A DNA stretch of 64,000 nt from Limimaricola variabilis. Its GTDB lineage: Bacteria > Pseudomonadota > Alphaproteobacteria > Rhodobacterales > Rhodobacteraceae. The stretch covers positions 468,135 to 532,134 of the forward strand of contig NZ_JACIBX010000002.1 in the NCBI RefSeq assembly GCF_014195545.1. The letters run 5' to 3'. Made by a program: the position numbers and the translations under genes. A model generated the notes under the pieces. It saw only the letters and a list, made by a program, of their open reading frames with translations. It did no database searches and had not been told where the DNA came from. The stretch's first letter is position 1; every line of letters starts with the position of its first letter. Shown here one piece after another: positions 1-8,971 of this stretch.

Positions 1-178
1 CCGCGAAGAGGTCGAGCACATGTGCCCCTTCGATCGGGTCGCCGTAGCGCCCGCCCATCAGCGCGCTGAACAGGCTCTCGCGCACCCGGTCGGCGGTCGG
101 CCGCAGATGCGCGCCCGCGTCGCCCTTGCCCAGGGCCGCGAGAGCGATCCCGCGATGGCTGCCGGCGATGATCCTCAT
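1..178 (-). CDS. rsmD: 16S rRNA (guanine(966)-N2)-methyltransferase RsmD, N-terminal part
   Basis: This is the first 59 codons of a gene that runs off the left edge. The translation opens MRIIAGSHRG, followed by LRPTADRVRESLF and then VLDLFA. Those are the amino-terminal signature and the start of the SAM-binding motif I of RsmD-type methyltransferases, which methylate G966 of 16S rRNA during 30S assembly. The ATG at 178 overlaps the TGA of the upstream flavoprotein gene (ATGA), so the two are probably co-transcribed. The catalytic NPPY-type motif lies outside the window. Confidence 0.88.
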   Translation of the reverse strand, partial: MRIIAGSHRGIALAALGKGDAGAHLRPTADRVRESLFSALMGGRYGDPIEGAHVLDLFA

Positions 179-1386
179 TTCAGCAACGACTTGAGTTCGG
201 TGGCGGGATCGGTCGCATGCGCGGGATCGGGCGATTTGCCCCCCTCGATCAGGCGCTTGCCGACCATGTAGGCGCGGCTGTCGTTCATCGCGTCCACGGC
301 AATGAGCTTGTCGCCCCGGTAATACCAGTGCGACGCCTGCGCGGGCGTCTCGCCGGGGCGGACATGCACCGCGTCCCAGCCCGCGTTCAGCCCGGCGATC
401 TGCAGCTTCACGTCGTACTGGTCGGACCAGAACCAGGGGCGGGGCCGATACTCGACCCCGCGTCCGATGATGTTGAGCGCCGCCGTCTCGGCCATGTCGA
501 TGGCGTTGCCGACGCTCTCCAGCCGGATCCGCATGTCGCCCCACAACAGCGAGGCGCAGTCGCCGGCGGCCCAGACGTTCTCGTCCGAGGTCCGGCAGTG
601 GATGTCGCAGCGGATGCCGTTCTCGATGGCGAGGCCCGCGGGCTCGGCAAGCGCCGTGCCCGGCGCCACGCCGACGCCGACGATGGCAAAGTCGCAGGCG
701 ATCTCGGTGCCGTCCGACAGCCGGGCCCCGGTCACGCGGTCCTCGCCCAGCAGCCGGTCGAGGCCGCAGCCCTCGCGGATCTCGACCCCGTGGCTGGCAT
801 GCAGGTCGCGAAAATAGGTTGCCGTTTCGGGCGCGGCGACCCGCGCCAGGATGCGGGCGGCCTGTTCAATCACCGTGACCTTCAGCCCGCGCTTGGCGGC
901 CACCGCCGCGGCCTCGAGCCCGATATAGCCGCCACCGACCACGAGCAGCCGGCGTCCTTCCACCAGTTCGGGTGCCAGCGCGTCGGCATCGGCGAGATCG
1001 CGCATCGTGTAGACCCCGGCGAGATCGCCGCCGACCTCGGCGGGCAGGCGGCGCGGATGGGCGCCGGTGCACAGTGCCAGCCGGTCGTAGCCGAGCGTCT
1101 CGCCATCCGAGAGCGTCACTTCGCGCGCGGCGAGATCGAGACCGGTGGCCGTGGCGCCGAGCCGCAGGTCGATGCCGTGCTCGCCATACCAGGCCTGCGG
1201 CCGCAGGAAGAGCCGCTCCTTGTCCATCTGCCCCAGCAGATAGGCCTTGGAGAGGGGCGGGCGCTGGTAGGGGGGCGCGGTTTCGGCGCCGACCAGGGTG
1301 ATCCGCCCCTCGAAACCTTCGGCGCGCAGCTTGCCCACGAGGGAGGAACCCGCCTGGCCGGCTCCGATCACGACGACATGGGACAT
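175..1386 (-). CDS. FAD-dependent NAD(P)H:ferredoxin/rhodocoxin reductase family protein
   Basis: A 403-residue flavoprotein of the class that passes electrons from NAD(P)H to a [2Fe-2S] ferredoxin (rhodocoxin, putidaredoxin or terpredoxin reductase type). Two Rossmann motifs are visible: VVIGAGQAG near residue 5 for FAD and VVGGGYIGLEAAA near residue 150 for NAD(P)H. A second FAD-contact motif, WAAGDCA, follows near residue 285, and the carboxyl domain carries the family's WSDQYD stretch. The start MSHVVVIGAG at 1386 is chosen because it puts the Rossmann strand directly at the amino terminus; the frame stays open further upstream. No ferredoxin or P450 partner is visible, so the physiological acceptor is unknown. 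It is divergent from the peroxiredoxin gene. Confidence 0.88.
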   Translation of the reverse strand: MSHVVVIGAGQAGSSLVGKLRAEGFEGRITLVGAETAPPYQRPPLSKAYLLGQMDKERLFLRPQAWYGEHGIDLRLGATATGLDLAAREVTLSDGETLGYDRLALCTGAHPRRLPAEVGGDLAGVYTMRDLADADALAPELVEGRRLLVVGGGYIGLEAAAVAAKRGLKVTVIEQAARILARVAAPETATYFRDLHASHGVEIREGCGLDRLLGEDRVTGARLSDGTEIACDFAIVGVGVAPGTALAEPAGLAIENGIRCDIHCRTSDENVWAAGDCASLLWGDMRIRLESVGNAIDMAETAALNIIGRGVEYRPRPWFWSDQYDVKLQIAGLNAGWDAVHVRPGETPAQASHWYYRGDKLIAVDAMNDSRAYMVGKRLIEGGKSPDPAHATDPATELKSLLK

Positions 1387-1465
1387 GGGCGCGCTCCTTC
1401 TTCCGCTGACCCGCGGCAACCTATATCGCTGAACCCCGACCGCAATCGCGAAAGGGAAGAGGGCG

Positions 1466-1954
1466 ATGACGATCGGTGTGGGCGACAGGCTGCCGGGGGC
1501 GAATCTGATGCGGATGGGGGCCGAGGGCCCCGAGAAGGTGGCGCTGGAGGAGATCCTCGCGGGGCGCCGCGTGGTGATCTTCGGCTTGCCGGGGGCCTAT
1601 ACGGGGCTGTGCTCGACCGCCCATGTGCCGAGCTTCATCCGCTCGATGGAGGCGCTACGCGCCAAAGGGGTGGACGAGGTGCTTTGCATCGCGGTCAACG
1701 ATCCCTTCGTGATGAGGGCCTGGGGCGAGACCACCGGCGCAGCGGAGGCGGGAATCACCCTGTTGGGCGATCCGGGCTGCGAGTGGGTCTCGGCGATCGG
1801 GATGGAGTTCTCCAACCCCGACCGCGGTTTCATCCGCCGCTGCAAGCGTTTCGCGCTGATGGCCGCGGACGGGGTGGTCAAGGTCTGGCATCCCGAGGAA
1901 GGGACCGGCACCTGCGATATTTCGGGCGGTGAAAGCATGGTCGAGGCGCTCTGA
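1466..1954 (+). CDS. Peroxiredoxin, Prx5/glutaredoxin-dependent type
   Basis: A 162-residue cytoplasmic thiol peroxidase that reduces hydrogen peroxide and organic hydroperoxides. The peroxidatic motif PGAYTGLCS places P42, T46 and C49 in the family's PxxxTxxC arrangement. Further cysteines at about 74, 105, 126 and 150 give candidates for a resolving residue. The carboxyl end CDISGGESMVEAL matches the terminal segment of Prx5 proteins. Length agrees with the roughly 160-residue Prx5 family. The start ATG follows GGGAAGAGGGCG. It is divergent from the flavoprotein and ends at a G-rich hairpin shared with mscS. Confidence 0.92.
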   Translation: MTIGVGDRLPGANLMRMGAEGPEKVALEEILAGRRVVIFGLPGAYTGLCSTAHVPSFIRSMEALRAKGVDEVLCIAVNDPFVMRAWGETTGAAEAGITLLGDPGCEWVSAIGMEFSNPDRGFIRRCKRFALMAADGVVKVWHPEEGTGTCDISGGESMVEAL

Positions 1955-1963
1955 GCCCGATGC

Positions 1964-1993
1964 GAAAGGGGGGGGGGGCGCGGCCCCCCTTTC
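1964..1993. terminator. G/C hairpin between convergent peroxiredoxin and mscS genes
   Basis: GAAAGGGGGG at 1964-1973 pairs with CCCCCCTTTC at 1984-1993. The arm lies inside an 11-G run (1968-1978). It sits between the stop of the peroxiredoxin gene (1954) and the stop of mscS (2034). The outer A/T pairs serve as a short U-tract on either strand, so it could terminate both transcripts. Confidence 0.6.
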
Positions 1994-2033
1994 ATCAATC
2001 CGATACTGTGCCTGTCGCGGCGTGGCGTCCCGC

Positions 2034-2918
2034 TCATTCGGCGGCGTGGCGTGCCTCGTCCCCGTCCTCGTCCGCGAGCTTGTTGGCGTAGAGCGTCCGG
2101 GTCGGGAAGGGGATCTCGATCCCGGCCTCGTCCAGCGCTTCCTTGACCCTGCGGGTGCAGTCGGTCTGGAACCCCCAGGCATCGGAGTTCGCACACCAGA
2201 CGCGGACGGTGAAATCGACCGAGAAATCGCCAAGATTGCTCACCTGGATAAAGGGCTCGGGGTCCTTCATCGCGCGCGGGTCGGCCATGATCGTGTCCAT
2301 GATGACCTTCTCGGCCTGGGCGAGGTTGGAGCCGTAGGAGACGCCGAACACCCATTGCACGCGCCGCGTCGGGTTGGCCGAGTAGCTGACGATGGTGTTG
2401 CCCCAGACCTGGCTGTTGGGGACGATGATCTGCAGATTCTGCAGATCCGCCAGTTCGATGTAGTTGAGCGAGATCGACTTTACCGTGCCCATCTGACCGT
2501 TGATGACGACGAAGTCACCGAGCTTGAAGGGCCGGAACAGCACGATCATCACGCCCGCCGCGACGTTCGACAGCGTGCCCTGCAGCGCGAGGCCGACGGC
2601 GAGACCGGCGGCACCGATGACGGCCACGACCGAGGTGGTCCGGACGCCCAGCGTGTTGAGCACGATCAGCGCCGAGAAGCCCACCACCGCGTACCAGACG
2701 ATGTTGGACAGGAAGTCGAACAGCGTCTGGTCGAGCTTGGAATGACGCGAGGCCAACCCCTTGATCCGGCGCGACAGCCAGCCGGCGATGACGAAGCCGG
2801 TGGTGAGCACGAAGAGCGCGCTCAGCGCCCCGCCCAGGATCGCGGTGAGGAATTCGAGCGTGAGCAGGCTGCCCACCGTGGTGCCAGACCACAGCTCGGT
2901 GTTGAGAAAATCTTGCAT
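2034..2918 (-). CDS. Small-conductance mechanosensitive channel, MscS family
   Basis: A 294-residue inner-membrane channel protein that opens under membrane tension to release osmolytes. Three membrane spans are visible in the first 130 residues. The third is the pore-lining TM3 with the Gly/Ala pattern GAAGLAVGLALQGTLSN, followed by RPFKLGDFV, the hallmark junction into the beta domain. The carboxyl-terminal IEIPFPTRTLY is also typical. Length is close to E. coli MscS (286). The start overlaps the stop of the pterin dehydratase gene (TGATG), so it is third in a tight run starting at 4407. Confidence 0.93.
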   Translation of the reverse strand: MQDFLNTELWSGTTVGSLLTLEFLTAILGGALSALFVLTTGFVIAGWLSRRIKGLASRHSKLDQTLFDFLSNIVWYAVVGFSALIVLNTLGVRTTSVVAVIGAAGLAVGLALQGTLSNVAAGVMIVLFRPFKLGDFVVINGQMGTVKSISLNYIELADLQNLQIIVPNSQVWGNTIVSYSANPTRRVQWVFGVSYGSNLAQAEKVIMDTIMADPRAMKDPEPFIQVSNLGDFSVDFTVRVWCANSDAWGFQTDCTRRVKEALDEAGIEIPFPTRTLYANKLADEDGDEARHAAE

Positions 2919-3205
2919 CAGGTCTCCGCCAGCTTGTCCATCTTCGACGCGAGCTTCGCATCCAGCTCGGTCAGGCCGTCCGCATCATGGGTGGTGAGCG
3001 TGACGGTCACGGTGCGGTAGCTGTTGGACCATTCGGGATGATGATTCAACTTCTCGGCCCAGAGAGCGCAGCGAGTCATGAAGCCGAAAGCTTCAACAAA
3101 GCTTGAGAATCGAAACGTCTTGGTCACCGCGTCGCGGTCGGGCTCGGCCTGCCAGCCGGCGGCCTTGAGGGTCTTGCGCCCCGCCTCGTCGAGCCTCTCG
3201 GTCAT
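2918..3205 (-). CDS. phhB: 4a-hydroxytetrahydrobiopterin dehydratase (pterin-4a-carbinolamine dehydratase)
   Basis: A 95-residue enzyme that dehydrates 4a-hydroxytetrahydrobiopterin, the recycling step for pterin used by aromatic amino acid hydroxylases. The family signature is clear: [20 protein letters not shown], with the HHPEW histidines that bind the pterin. The start MTERLDEAG at 3205 overlaps the stop of the upstream acyltransferase gene (ATGA). I see no phenylalanine hydroxylase gene in the window, so the enzyme may serve a hydroxylase encoded elsewhere or another pterin such as a molybdopterin or folate derivative. Confidence 0.93.
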   Translation of the reverse strand: MTERLDEAGRKTLKAAGWQAEPDRDAVTKTFRFSSFVEAFGFMTRCALWAEKLNHHPEWSNSYRTVTVTLTTHDADGLTELDAKLASKMDKLAET

Positions 3206-4407
3206 TCCTGGTCCTCCATGCGTGTGCGCCGGAACGGCCCGTAGCCGGTCAGCACCTCGATCTCCTCGTCCACCGCGGCCCTCTCGGCCTCGAGATAGCG
3301 CGCCACCGCATCGCGAAAGCCCGCATCCGCGATCCAGTGCAGCGACTGCGTCGCCACCGGCAGGTATCCACGCGCCAGCTTGTGCTCGCCCTGCGCGCCC
3401 GCCTCGACGCGGGGCAGCCCATGCGCGAGCGCCCAATCGATGGCGCGATAGTAGCATAGCTCGAAATGCAGAAAGGGGTGATGTTCGAGCGCGCCCCAGT
3501 AACGGCCAAAGAGCGTGTCGCGCCCGATCAGGTTGAGCGCGCCGGCCACGGGGCGGTCCTCGTCCGAGGCCAGGATCAGCAGCATGTCGTCGCGCAGGGT
3601 CTCGTGCGCGATCTCGAAGAAGGCGCGGGTGAGGTAGGGCGATCCCCATTTGCGCCGCCCGGTATCCTGATAGAACGCCCAGACCGCGTCCCAGTGATGC
3701 GGCTTCAGATCGTCACCGGTCAGGTACTCGATGGTCAACCCAGCCGCCTGCGCGCCCTCACGCTCCTTGCGGATGGTCTTGCGCTTGCGCGAGCTGAGCG
3801 CGGCGAGAAAGCCCGCGAAATCGCCATAGCCCTCGTCGATCCAGTGGAACTGCTGGCCGGTGCGGCGCATCAGCCCCATCGCCTCGCCCGCCTCGGCTTC
3901 GGCCTCGGTGCAGAAGGTGGCGTGCAGGGAGGAGATCTCGTTGTTCGAGGCCAGCTGCACCGCGCCCTGCACCAGCGCCGCCATGCCGTCCCTCTCGAAG
4001 CCGGGGCGGGTCAGGAACCGCCGCCCCGTCACCGGGGTGAAGGGCACGGCGATCTGCAGCTTGGGATAGTAGCGCCCGCCGGCGCGCTCATAGGCGTCGG
4101 CCCAGGCATGGTCGAAGACGTATTCGCCCTGGCTGTGCCCCTTGGCGTAGAGCGGGGCGCAGGCGATCAGCTCGCCATCCCGCCGGGCCGCGAGGTAATG
4201 CGGCTGCCAGCCCGTGCCCGGCCCGACCGAGCCGCTCTGTTCGAGCGCCGAGAGGAAGCGGTGGGTGGTGAAGGGGTCGCGCGGGCGGCCGCCATGGGCA
4301 GCCTCGGGGGCGGCGCAGCCATCCCACTGGGCCGCGGGAATGTCGCGCAGGCTGGCATGGGCGGTGATCTCGACCACCGCGCCGGGGTCCGTCTCTGTCT
4401 GGCTCAT
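3202..4407 (-). CDS. FemAB-like GNAT-superfamily N-acyltransferase (COG3146/DUF482 type)
   Basis: A 401-residue protein resembling the FemAB-like proteins PF04339, which share the acyltransferase fold of peptidoglycan bridge-forming enzymes. Recognisable family stretches are [20 protein letters not shown] around residue 200, then [19 protein letters not shown] and [13 protein letters not shown] near residues 300-320, and [15 protein letters not shown] near 335. The substrate is not known for this family. It is the first gene of an overlapping run with phhB and mscS. No signal peptide is present, so it is cytoplasmic. Confidence 0.85.
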   Translation of the reverse strand: MSQTETDPGAVVEITAHASLRDIPAAQWDGCAAPEAAHGGRPRDPFTTHRFLSALEQSGSVGPGTGWQPHYLAARRDGELIACAPLYAKGHSQGEYVFDHAWADAYERAGGRYYPKLQIAVPFTPVTGRRFLTRPGFERDGMAALVQGAVQLASNNEISSLHATFCTEAEAEAGEAMGLMRRTGQQFHWIDEGYGDFAGFLAALSSRKRKTIRKEREGAQAAGLTIEYLTGDDLKPHHWDAVWAFYQDTGRRKWGSPYLTRAFFEIAHETLRDDMLLILASDEDRPVAGALNLIGRDTLFGRYWGALEHHPFLHFELCYYRAIDWALAHGLPRVEAGAQGEHKLARGYLPVATQSLHWIADAGFRDAVARYLEAERAAVDEEIEVLTGYGPFRRTRMEDQE

Positions 4408-4438
4408 GGCGGCAGAGTTGGGCCCGGCGCGGCCGGGG

Positions 4439-5215
4439 TCAAGCGGCGGCTGGCCCCGGCAGGTAGCCTTCGAAGGTCACGTTGTCGGCAACGCGTCGCG
4501 CCGCTGTCTCGGCCTCGGGCGAGCGGACGGTCCAGCACAGGATCTTGGCGCCCTGCGCCTTGAGTTCCGCGATGCGCGGCGTGTCCAGATCACCCGCGTC
4601 GTGGCTGACGAAGCTGGCGCCGAGATTGTCGAAATCGGGAATCCCGCGCAGCCGGTCGGCGAGGCGCGGGGGCAGGTCGGGCCAGTCGGCCGGATCGAAG
4701 TCGCAGGTGACGAGACCGCGCGGCAGTTCCGGGGCGAGGCGGGCCATCTCAGAGACCGAATGCGGGTTGAACGACATCACTGCGACCGGACCCGCATAGC
4801 CGTCGAGCGCGCGGGCGGCGGCGGCCTCGACCGCGCCGACATTGGGGCCGAGCGTGTCGTCGTGGTCCTTGATCTCGATCAGCAGCGGCACCCGGCCCGC
4901 GACGAGGTTGAGCACCTCGCCCAAGCTCGGGATCCGGTCGTCGCTGCCGGACAACCCGATGCCGCGCAGCGCCTCGGCATTGCGCGCCACCACCGGGCCG
5001 ACCTCACCTGTCAGCCGCTCCAGCGTCTGGTCGTGGAAGACCACCGCCTCGCCGTCGGCGGAGCTGCGGATGTCGATCTCGATGCCATAGCCCGCCTCGA
5101 TCGCGGCGCGCACCGCCGAGAGCGAATTCTCGGGGCGGCCCGCGCCGTGCAGGCCGCGATGCGCGATCGGGCGATCGAGGAAGGCTGCCGGCAGGGCGGG
5201 GACGGGCCGGCTCAT
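4439..5215 (-). CDS. Glycerophosphodiester phosphodiesterase family protein
   Basis: A 258-residue enzyme of the GDPD family, which hydrolyses glycerophosphodiesters to glycerol-3-phosphate and an alcohol. The catalytic pattern is complete: AHRGLHGAGRPENSL near residue 18, GIEIDIR near 45 with the metal-binding acids, and VVFHDQTLERLTG near 60. The later LIEIKDH supplies the third acidic/lysine element. No signal peptide is seen, suggesting a cytoplasmic enzyme. The start overlaps the stop of ridA (5212-5215, ATGA), so both are one transcription unit. Confidence 0.93.
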   Translation of the reverse strand: MSRPVPALPAAFLDRPIAHRGLHGAGRPENSLSAVRAAIEAGYGIEIDIRSSADGEAVVFHDQTLERLTGEVGPVVARNAEALRGIGLSGSDDRIPSLGEVLNLVAGRVPLLIEIKDHDDTLGPNVGAVEAAAARALDGYAGPVAVMSFNPHSVSEMARLAPELPRGLVTCDFDPADWPDLPPRLADRLRGIPDFDNLGASFVSHDAGDLDTPRIAELKAQGAKILCWTVRSPEAETAARRVADNVTFEGYLPGPAAA

Positions 5216-5682
5216 GCGAGCGCGAAGACGGCCTCGATCTCGACCGCCACGCCCAGCGGCAGCGCCGCGACACCGACCGCCGAGCGCGCGTGCCGCCCGG
5301 CCTCGCCCAAAAGCTCGACCATCAGGTCGGAGGCGCCGTTGATCACCTTGGGCTGCTCGGTATAGCCGGGCTCCGAGGCCACGAAGCCGGTGAGCTTCAC
5401 CAGCCGCGCGATCCGGCCGAGATCGCCGTCGCAGGCGGCGCGGGCCTGGGCCAGAATGCTGAGCGCGCAGGCGCGCGCGGCGGCGGCACCCGCCTCGGTG
5501 TCCATGTTCTCGCCCAGCCGTCCGGTGATCAGCCCGTCCGGCCCGGCCGAAATCTGTCCCGACACGTAAAGCAGCCCGTCATGGATCACGAAGGGTTCGT
5601 AGTTGGCCGCCGGCTTCGGCGCCTCGGGAAGTGTCAGCCCCAGCCGTGCCAGCCCGTCTTCGATCTTCTTCGTATCCAGCAT
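5212..5682 (-). CDS. RidA family enamine/imine deaminase
   Basis: A 156-residue protein of the RidA (YjgF/YER057c/UK114) family, whose members hydrolyse reactive enamines and imines released by PLP enzymes. Visible elements are the LLYVSGQIS strand and the GEAGRHARSAVGVAALPLGVAVEIEAVF carboxyl core, including the arginine that holds the substrate carboxylate. The amino-terminal extension of about 20 residues makes it longer than the 128-residue E. coli RidA and fits the YjgH/Rid6-7-like longer subgroup, so the exact subgroup is uncertain. Confidence 0.9.
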   Translation of the reverse strand: MLDTKKIEDGLARLGLTLPEAPKPAANYEPFVIHDGLLYVSGQISAGPDGLITGRLGENMDTEAGAAAARACALSILAQARAACDGDLGRIARLVKLTGFVASEPGYTEQPKVINGASDLMVELLGEAGRHARSAVGVAALPLGVAVEIEAVFALA

Positions 5683-5749
5683 GTCCGTCCCCTTAGACTG
5701 TTTGCGCGCAAGCTACCCTGCGCGCGCTGGGGGGGCAACGCCGGGGGCT

Positions 5750-7069
5750 TCAGCCCTCGCGGAAGGCGCGGGCGAAGTAGTCCGAGAGCGGTTTCACGAA
5801 ATAGGCCAGCGGGGTGCGGTCGCTGGTCCGGATGAACGCCTCGACCGGCATGCCGGGGATCAGCCGCATATCCGCGGGCAGCTTTTCGATCTCGCCTTCG
5901 GTAAGGCGGATTTCGGCGCGGTAGAAGGAAACCGCGCGGCCCTCATCCTCGAAGGCGTCGGCCGAGATCTGCACCACCTCGCCGGTCAGTTCCGGGGTGC
6001 GGCGCTGGTCGAAAGCCGGCAGTCGCAGGACCACCTCCTGCCCGAGATGCAGCTGGTCGATATCGGTCGGCTGCACTTGGGTCGCGATCACCAGGGGCCG
6101 ATCCTGCGGCACGATGTATAGCACGGGCTCGGCCGGGCGGATTACCGAGCGCGGCGTGAACACCGTGAGCCCGTAGACGATGCCGCTCACCGGAGCGCGG
6201 ATATCGAGCCGGTCGAGCTGTGTCAGCAGGGAGCGGCGACGGTTCGACAGCTCGATTTCGTTGAACTGCAGGTCGCGCAGCTGGCTGATCGCCTCCTGCC
6301 GGCGCGAGGAGGCGAGCTTGAGAATCTCGATCTCGATCTCGGAGATGCGGCCGCCGGCCTGGGCCTTGCTGGCCTTCAGCTCGCCCACACGGCCGAGCAG
6401 GTTGGCCTGCTCGCGCTGCAGCGTCAGCACCCGCGTCGCCTGGGCCAGCCCGCGATCGAGCAGGGATTGCTGGTCGCCTAACTCTTCCTCGATCAGCTCG
6501 AGCTGCCGTGCCGTGGCCTCCTCCTGCGCTTCGATGCCGACGATCTGGTCGGCGATCTGTTCGCGCTGGCGGGCCAGCTGCTCGGCCTGCTGCGCTTCGC
6601 TTTCGAGGAGCGCCTCGATCAGCCGCTGCTGGCCCTCCATCAGCTCGGGCGCGACCTCGTTGTCGGTCTCAAGCAGCAGTTCCGGGAATTCGAGTTCCTC
6701 GCGGCCGTCGCGTTCGGCCTCGAGCCGGGCCCGACGCGCGAGAACTTCGAGAAGCTGGCCCTCGACCACCGCGAGCTCGCTGCGCAGCTGCTCCGGGTCG
6801 AGCTTGATCAGCAGCTGCCCGGCCTCGACCTCGTCACCCTCGTCGACGAGGATTTCCGCGACCACGCCGCCATCGGGGTGCTGCACGACCTGCCGGTTGC
6901 TCTCGACTTCGATCCGTCCCGAGGCGACCACGGCGCCTGAGATGTTGCTCAGCGCGGCCCAGCTGCCGAAGCCGCCGAGCAGCACGGCCAGCGCAAGAAA
7001 GCCGGCGACCAGAGGTCGCGCCGCGGACCACAGCGAAGGGGCGTCTGCGGGAGAGGTGGGTTTGCGCAT
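5750..7069 (-). CDS. HlyD-family type I secretion periplasmic adaptor
   Basis: A 439-residue membrane fusion protein. One membrane span lies near residues 15-38, followed by a biotinyl-lipoyl half ([19 protein letters not shown]) typical of HlyD/PrtE, a long helical hairpin from about 90 to 300 rich in Glu, Gln and Leu, and the returning lipoyl half [12 protein letters not shown] with the beta-barrel region after it. It bridges the ABC exporter in the inner membrane to an outer-membrane TolC-type channel. Its start overlaps the exporter stop (TGATG), confirming an operon. No tolC homologue or RTX substrate gene is visible in this window. Confidence 0.93.
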   Translation of the reverse strand: MRKPTSPADAPSLWSAARPLVAGFLALAVLLGGFGSWAALSNISGAVVASGRIEVESNRQVVQHPDGGVVAEILVDEGDEVEAGQLLIKLDPEQLRSELAVVEGQLLEVLARRARLEAERDGREELEFPELLLETDNEVAPELMEGQQRLIEALLESEAQQAEQLARQREQIADQIVGIEAQEEATARQLELIEEELGDQQSLLDRGLAQATRVLTLQREQANLLGRVGELKASKAQAGGRISEIEIEILKLASSRRQEAISQLRDLQFNEIELSNRRRSLLTQLDRLDIRAPVSGIVYGLTVFTPRSVIRPAEPVLYIVPQDRPLVIATQVQPTDIDQLHLGQEVVLRLPAFDQRRTPELTGEVVQISADAFEDEGRAVSFYRAEIRLTEGEIEKLPADMRLIPGMPVEAFIRTSDRTPLAYFVKPLSDYFARAFREG

Positions 7070-8808
7070 CAGGACACGCCTCCGCCCTTGCCGCCGGTGG
7101 CGGCGATCTCACGGTGGTTCTGCACGGTTTCGCGCAGCACCTCGTCCTTGGGACCGAAGGCGCGTCTGCCGCCATTCTCGATCATCAGGATCAGGTCGCA
7201 CTCGGCGATCGCGGCGGGGCGGTGCGCCATGATCAGCACGCATTTCCCGGCCGCCTTGGCATCCCGGATCGCCTGGTTGAGCGCCATGCTGCCGGAGTTG
7301 TCGAGGTTCGAGTTAGGCTCGTCGAGCACCAGCATGACCGGATCGCCATAGAGCGCGCGCGCCAGGCCGATCCGCTGGATCTGTCCGCCAGAGAGGCGGC
7401 CGCCCTTGGAGGAGACCAGCGTATCGTAGCCGTCGGGCAGCTTGAGGATCATCTCATGCGCGGCGGCGGCCTTGGCGGCGCGGACCACTTCGGCGTCGTC
7501 GGGCGACAGCGACATGCGGGCGATGTTTTCCTTGATGGTGCCGTCGAACAGCGTGACCTGCTGCGGCAGATAGCCGACATAGCTGCCCAGCACGTCGGGA
7601 TCGTACTGGTCGAGGCTGGCGCCATCGAGGCGGATCTTGCCCGCCGCCGGGCGCCACAGGCCGGTCACGGCGCGCGCCAGCGTCGACTTGCCGGCGCCGG
7701 ACGGGCCGATCACGCCGACCGCCTGGCCGGGCTCGAGCCGGAAGCTGACCATGCGCAGCGCAGCCTGGCTCTCGCCCGGGGGCAGCACGGTGACCTGCTC
7801 GCAGCTCAGCCGGGCCTTGGGGCGGGGCAGGGCCGTGCGCGGCTCGTCGGGGCGGACCTCGCCCAGAAGCACCGCCAGCCGGGACCAGCCCTCGCGGGCG
7901 CGCTGGAAGGAGGGCCACTGGTTGACGATCATCTCGACCGGGGCCAGCGCCCGGCCGAGCAGGATCGAACCGGCAATCATTGCGCCAGGCGACATCAGCC
8001 CTTGCAGCACCAGATAGGCGCCGAGGCCGAGCATCGCCGATTGCAGCAGCAGCCGGAACGCCTTGATCACCGCCGAGAAGCCGCCGCCGGTGTCGGTCGC
8101 GCCGATCGAGGCCACGAGCGAGCGTGCGCGGGCCTCATTCCAGCGGCCGAAGGAGGCGCCACGCATCCCCAGCGCCTGCACCATGTCAGCGTCCTGGCGG
8201 ATCTGGTTGCCGAGCTGCTCGGATCGGAAGCTGGTGGCGTTCGATTCCTCGAGCTGCTTGCGGCTCATCATCTGGTTGGCCAAGGCCAGGATGATCAGCA
8301 CCACCGCGCCGCCCAAGCCCAAGAAGCCCAGCATCGGGTGGAACAGGAAGATGCCGAAGAAGAACACCGGCGCGAAGGGCAGGTCGAAGCTGGCCATCAG
8401 CGCCGGCGAAGCGAGCAGCCGCTGCACCGATTCGAGATCGCGCTGGGCGGTCGCCGCCTCGGCCCGGGCCCGGTTGCCGGTGCTGGCATTGAGCGCGGCG
8501 GCGAAGACCCGCGCGTCAAGCCGCGCCTGGAACCGCGCCGCGATCCGGCTCATCACCCGGCCGCGCACCATGTCGAGCAGGCCCATCATTGCATAGAGGA
8601 AGGCCACGAGGATCGACAGGGCGACCAGCGTCGCGATCGAGCGCGATCCCAGCACCCGGTCGTAGACATTCATCATGTAGAGCGGGCCGGTCAGCATCAG
8701 TAGGTTGACGATCAGGCTGAAGATACCCACTGCCCAGAACAAGGCGCGGCTCTCGGACCGCGCCGCGCGCAGCTCGGCCGCGCCCAACGATTTCGCGTCT
8801 CGCATCAT
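7069..8808 (-). CDS. Type I secretion system permease/ATPase, PrtD family
   Basis: A 579-residue ABC exporter with fused membrane and ATPase domains. Six membrane spans lie within residues 20-310. The nucleotide-binding domain has the Walker [10 protein letters not shown] near 365, the signature [15 protein letters not shown], the Walker B VMLVLDEP and the H-loop MAHRP. The amino-terminal peptidase or peptidase-like domain of HlyB proteins is absent, which is the PrtD pattern. The start MMRDAK at 8808, or the second ATG at 8805, is chosen because GAGGCGA lies just upstream. It begins the operon with the HlyD-like adaptor. Confidence 0.93.
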   Translation of the reverse strand: MMRDAKSLGAAELRAARSESRALFWAVGIFSLIVNLLMLTGPLYMMNVYDRVLGSRSIATLVALSILVAFLYAMMGLLDMVRGRVMSRIAARFQARLDARVFAAALNASTGNRARAEAATAQRDLESVQRLLASPALMASFDLPFAPVFFFGIFLFHPMLGFLGLGGAVVLIILALANQMMSRKQLEESNATSFRSEQLGNQIRQDADMVQALGMRGASFGRWNEARARSLVASIGATDTGGGFSAVIKAFRLLLQSAMLGLGAYLVLQGLMSPGAMIAGSILLGRALAPVEMIVNQWPSFQRAREGWSRLAVLLGEVRPDEPRTALPRPKARLSCEQVTVLPPGESQAALRMVSFRLEPGQAVGVIGPSGAGKSTLARAVTGLWRPAAGKIRLDGASLDQYDPDVLGSYVGYLPQQVTLFDGTIKENIARMSLSPDDAEVVRAAKAAAAHEMILKLPDGYDTLVSSKGGRLSGGQIQRIGLARALYGDPVMLVLDEPNSNLDNSGSMALNQAIRDAKAAGKCVLIMAHRPAAIAECDLILMIENGGRRAFGPKDEVLRETVQNHREIAATGGKGGGVS

Positions 8809-8971
8809 TCGCCTCGCTCTTGTCCAGTGCGGATGGCAGCGCCGGACCGGTCCCGGCCGCTGCCATGTTCTACTGCAATCGCCCTGCTCTGAACAGTTGC
8901 CGTCACCGTCTCGTGTCCTTGGTGGCGGCGGATCGCTGGACCGGAACGCCACGGCCGCTAACTTAGCGGGT

